Assembly (NCBI GenBank): GCA_946886805.1
Contig: CAMPJM010000288.1
Coordinates: 1-5,733, forward strand
Source of the DNA: an uncultured Flammeovirgaceae bacterium
Lineage (GTDB): Bacteria > Bacteroidota > Bacteroidia > Cytophagales > Cyclobacteriaceae
Direction: 5' to 3'
DNA: 5,733 nucleotides
In this document: positions 5,679-5,733 of the stretch, in pieces
Position numbering within the stretch: position 1 is the stretch's first letter
How the letters are laid out: each line of letters opens with the position of its first letter
The notes under the pieces: generated by a model
What the model saw: only the letters and a program-made list of their open reading frames with translations
What the model was told of the DNA's origin: nothing
The model's database searches: none
Program-made: the position numbers and the translations under genes

Positions 5679-5733
5679 TTTCAAGTTCAAGGTTCATGGT
5701 TCAAAGTTCAGCCGATGCGAAACTGAGACTTCC
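5679..5733 (+). repeat. exact 55-bp direct repeat, copy 2 (cut by window edge)
   Basis: Identical to 5283-5337 over its full visible length and still matching at the last base of the window, so the repeat may be longer. It again carries heptamers followed by the GCCGATGCGAAACTGA linker and the first bases of the inverted-repeat arm. The same hairpin module may therefore recur just downstream. Confidence 0.95.

Larger units (their letters stand above)
5239..5733. other. gene-free 3' region made of repeats and hairpins
   Basis: No credible coding sequence was found on either strand over these 495 bases. The stretch is filled by two heptamer arrays, a long inverted repeat with a nested terminator, a paired-hairpin element and an exact direct repeat; each is listed separately. 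About 5541-5590 holds little beyond a weak 4-bp stem (GTGG 5569-5572, CCAC 5580-5583). Confidence 0.75.

Overview
The window is a four-gene pectin-degradation cassette from a member of the Bacteroidota, preceded by the last 28 codons of another probable glycan-active gene. The Bacteroidota assignment rests on several things: the enzyme families (GH28, CE12, PL9) packed in the style of a polysaccharide utilisation locus; A-rich leaders with mostly weak Shine-Dalgarno sequences; AT-leaning coding DNA; and intergenic repeats of kinds I associate with this phylum (paired GC-rich hairpins, degenerate GTTYAAR heptamers). The order within the phylum cannot be decided from this sequence. No SusC/SusD pair, regulator, RNA gene, CRISPR array or transposase gene is present.

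Layout, all on the + strand: 1-87, C-terminus of an upstream gene resembling the beta-sandwich that ends many GH43 enzymes; 88-284, leader with a paired-hairpin repeat (141-187) and a perfect inverted repeat (222-245); 285-2009, secreted GH28 glycoside hydrolase with all four family motifs; 2037-2068, a strong intrinsic terminator; 2118-2867, first CE12 esterase; 2908-4377, lipoprotein with a Big_2 domain and a PL9 beta-helix lyase; 4447-5238, second, divergent CE12 esterase; 5239-5733, no gene, a dense mosaic of repeats and hairpins.

Inferred joint role: the PL9 lyase, probably lipid-anchored, cuts the pectin backbone. The two CE12 enzymes remove acetyl groups that block cleavage. The GH28 enzyme trims galacturonic acid from the products. 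Two CE12 esterases around a PL9 suggest acetylated rhamnogalacturonan I, although homogalacturonan cannot be excluded. The terminator after GH28 suggests that it can be expressed apart from the CE12-PL9-CE12 group, whose gaps are only 40 and 69 bp.

The enzymes belong to known families, and I do not see a new protein system. The least explained part is the 3' repeat region. It holds two nine-unit heptamer arrays, a long inverted repeat enclosing a terminator hairpin, a paired-hairpin element and an exact direct repeat of at least 55 bp with a 396-bp period that runs off the window edge.
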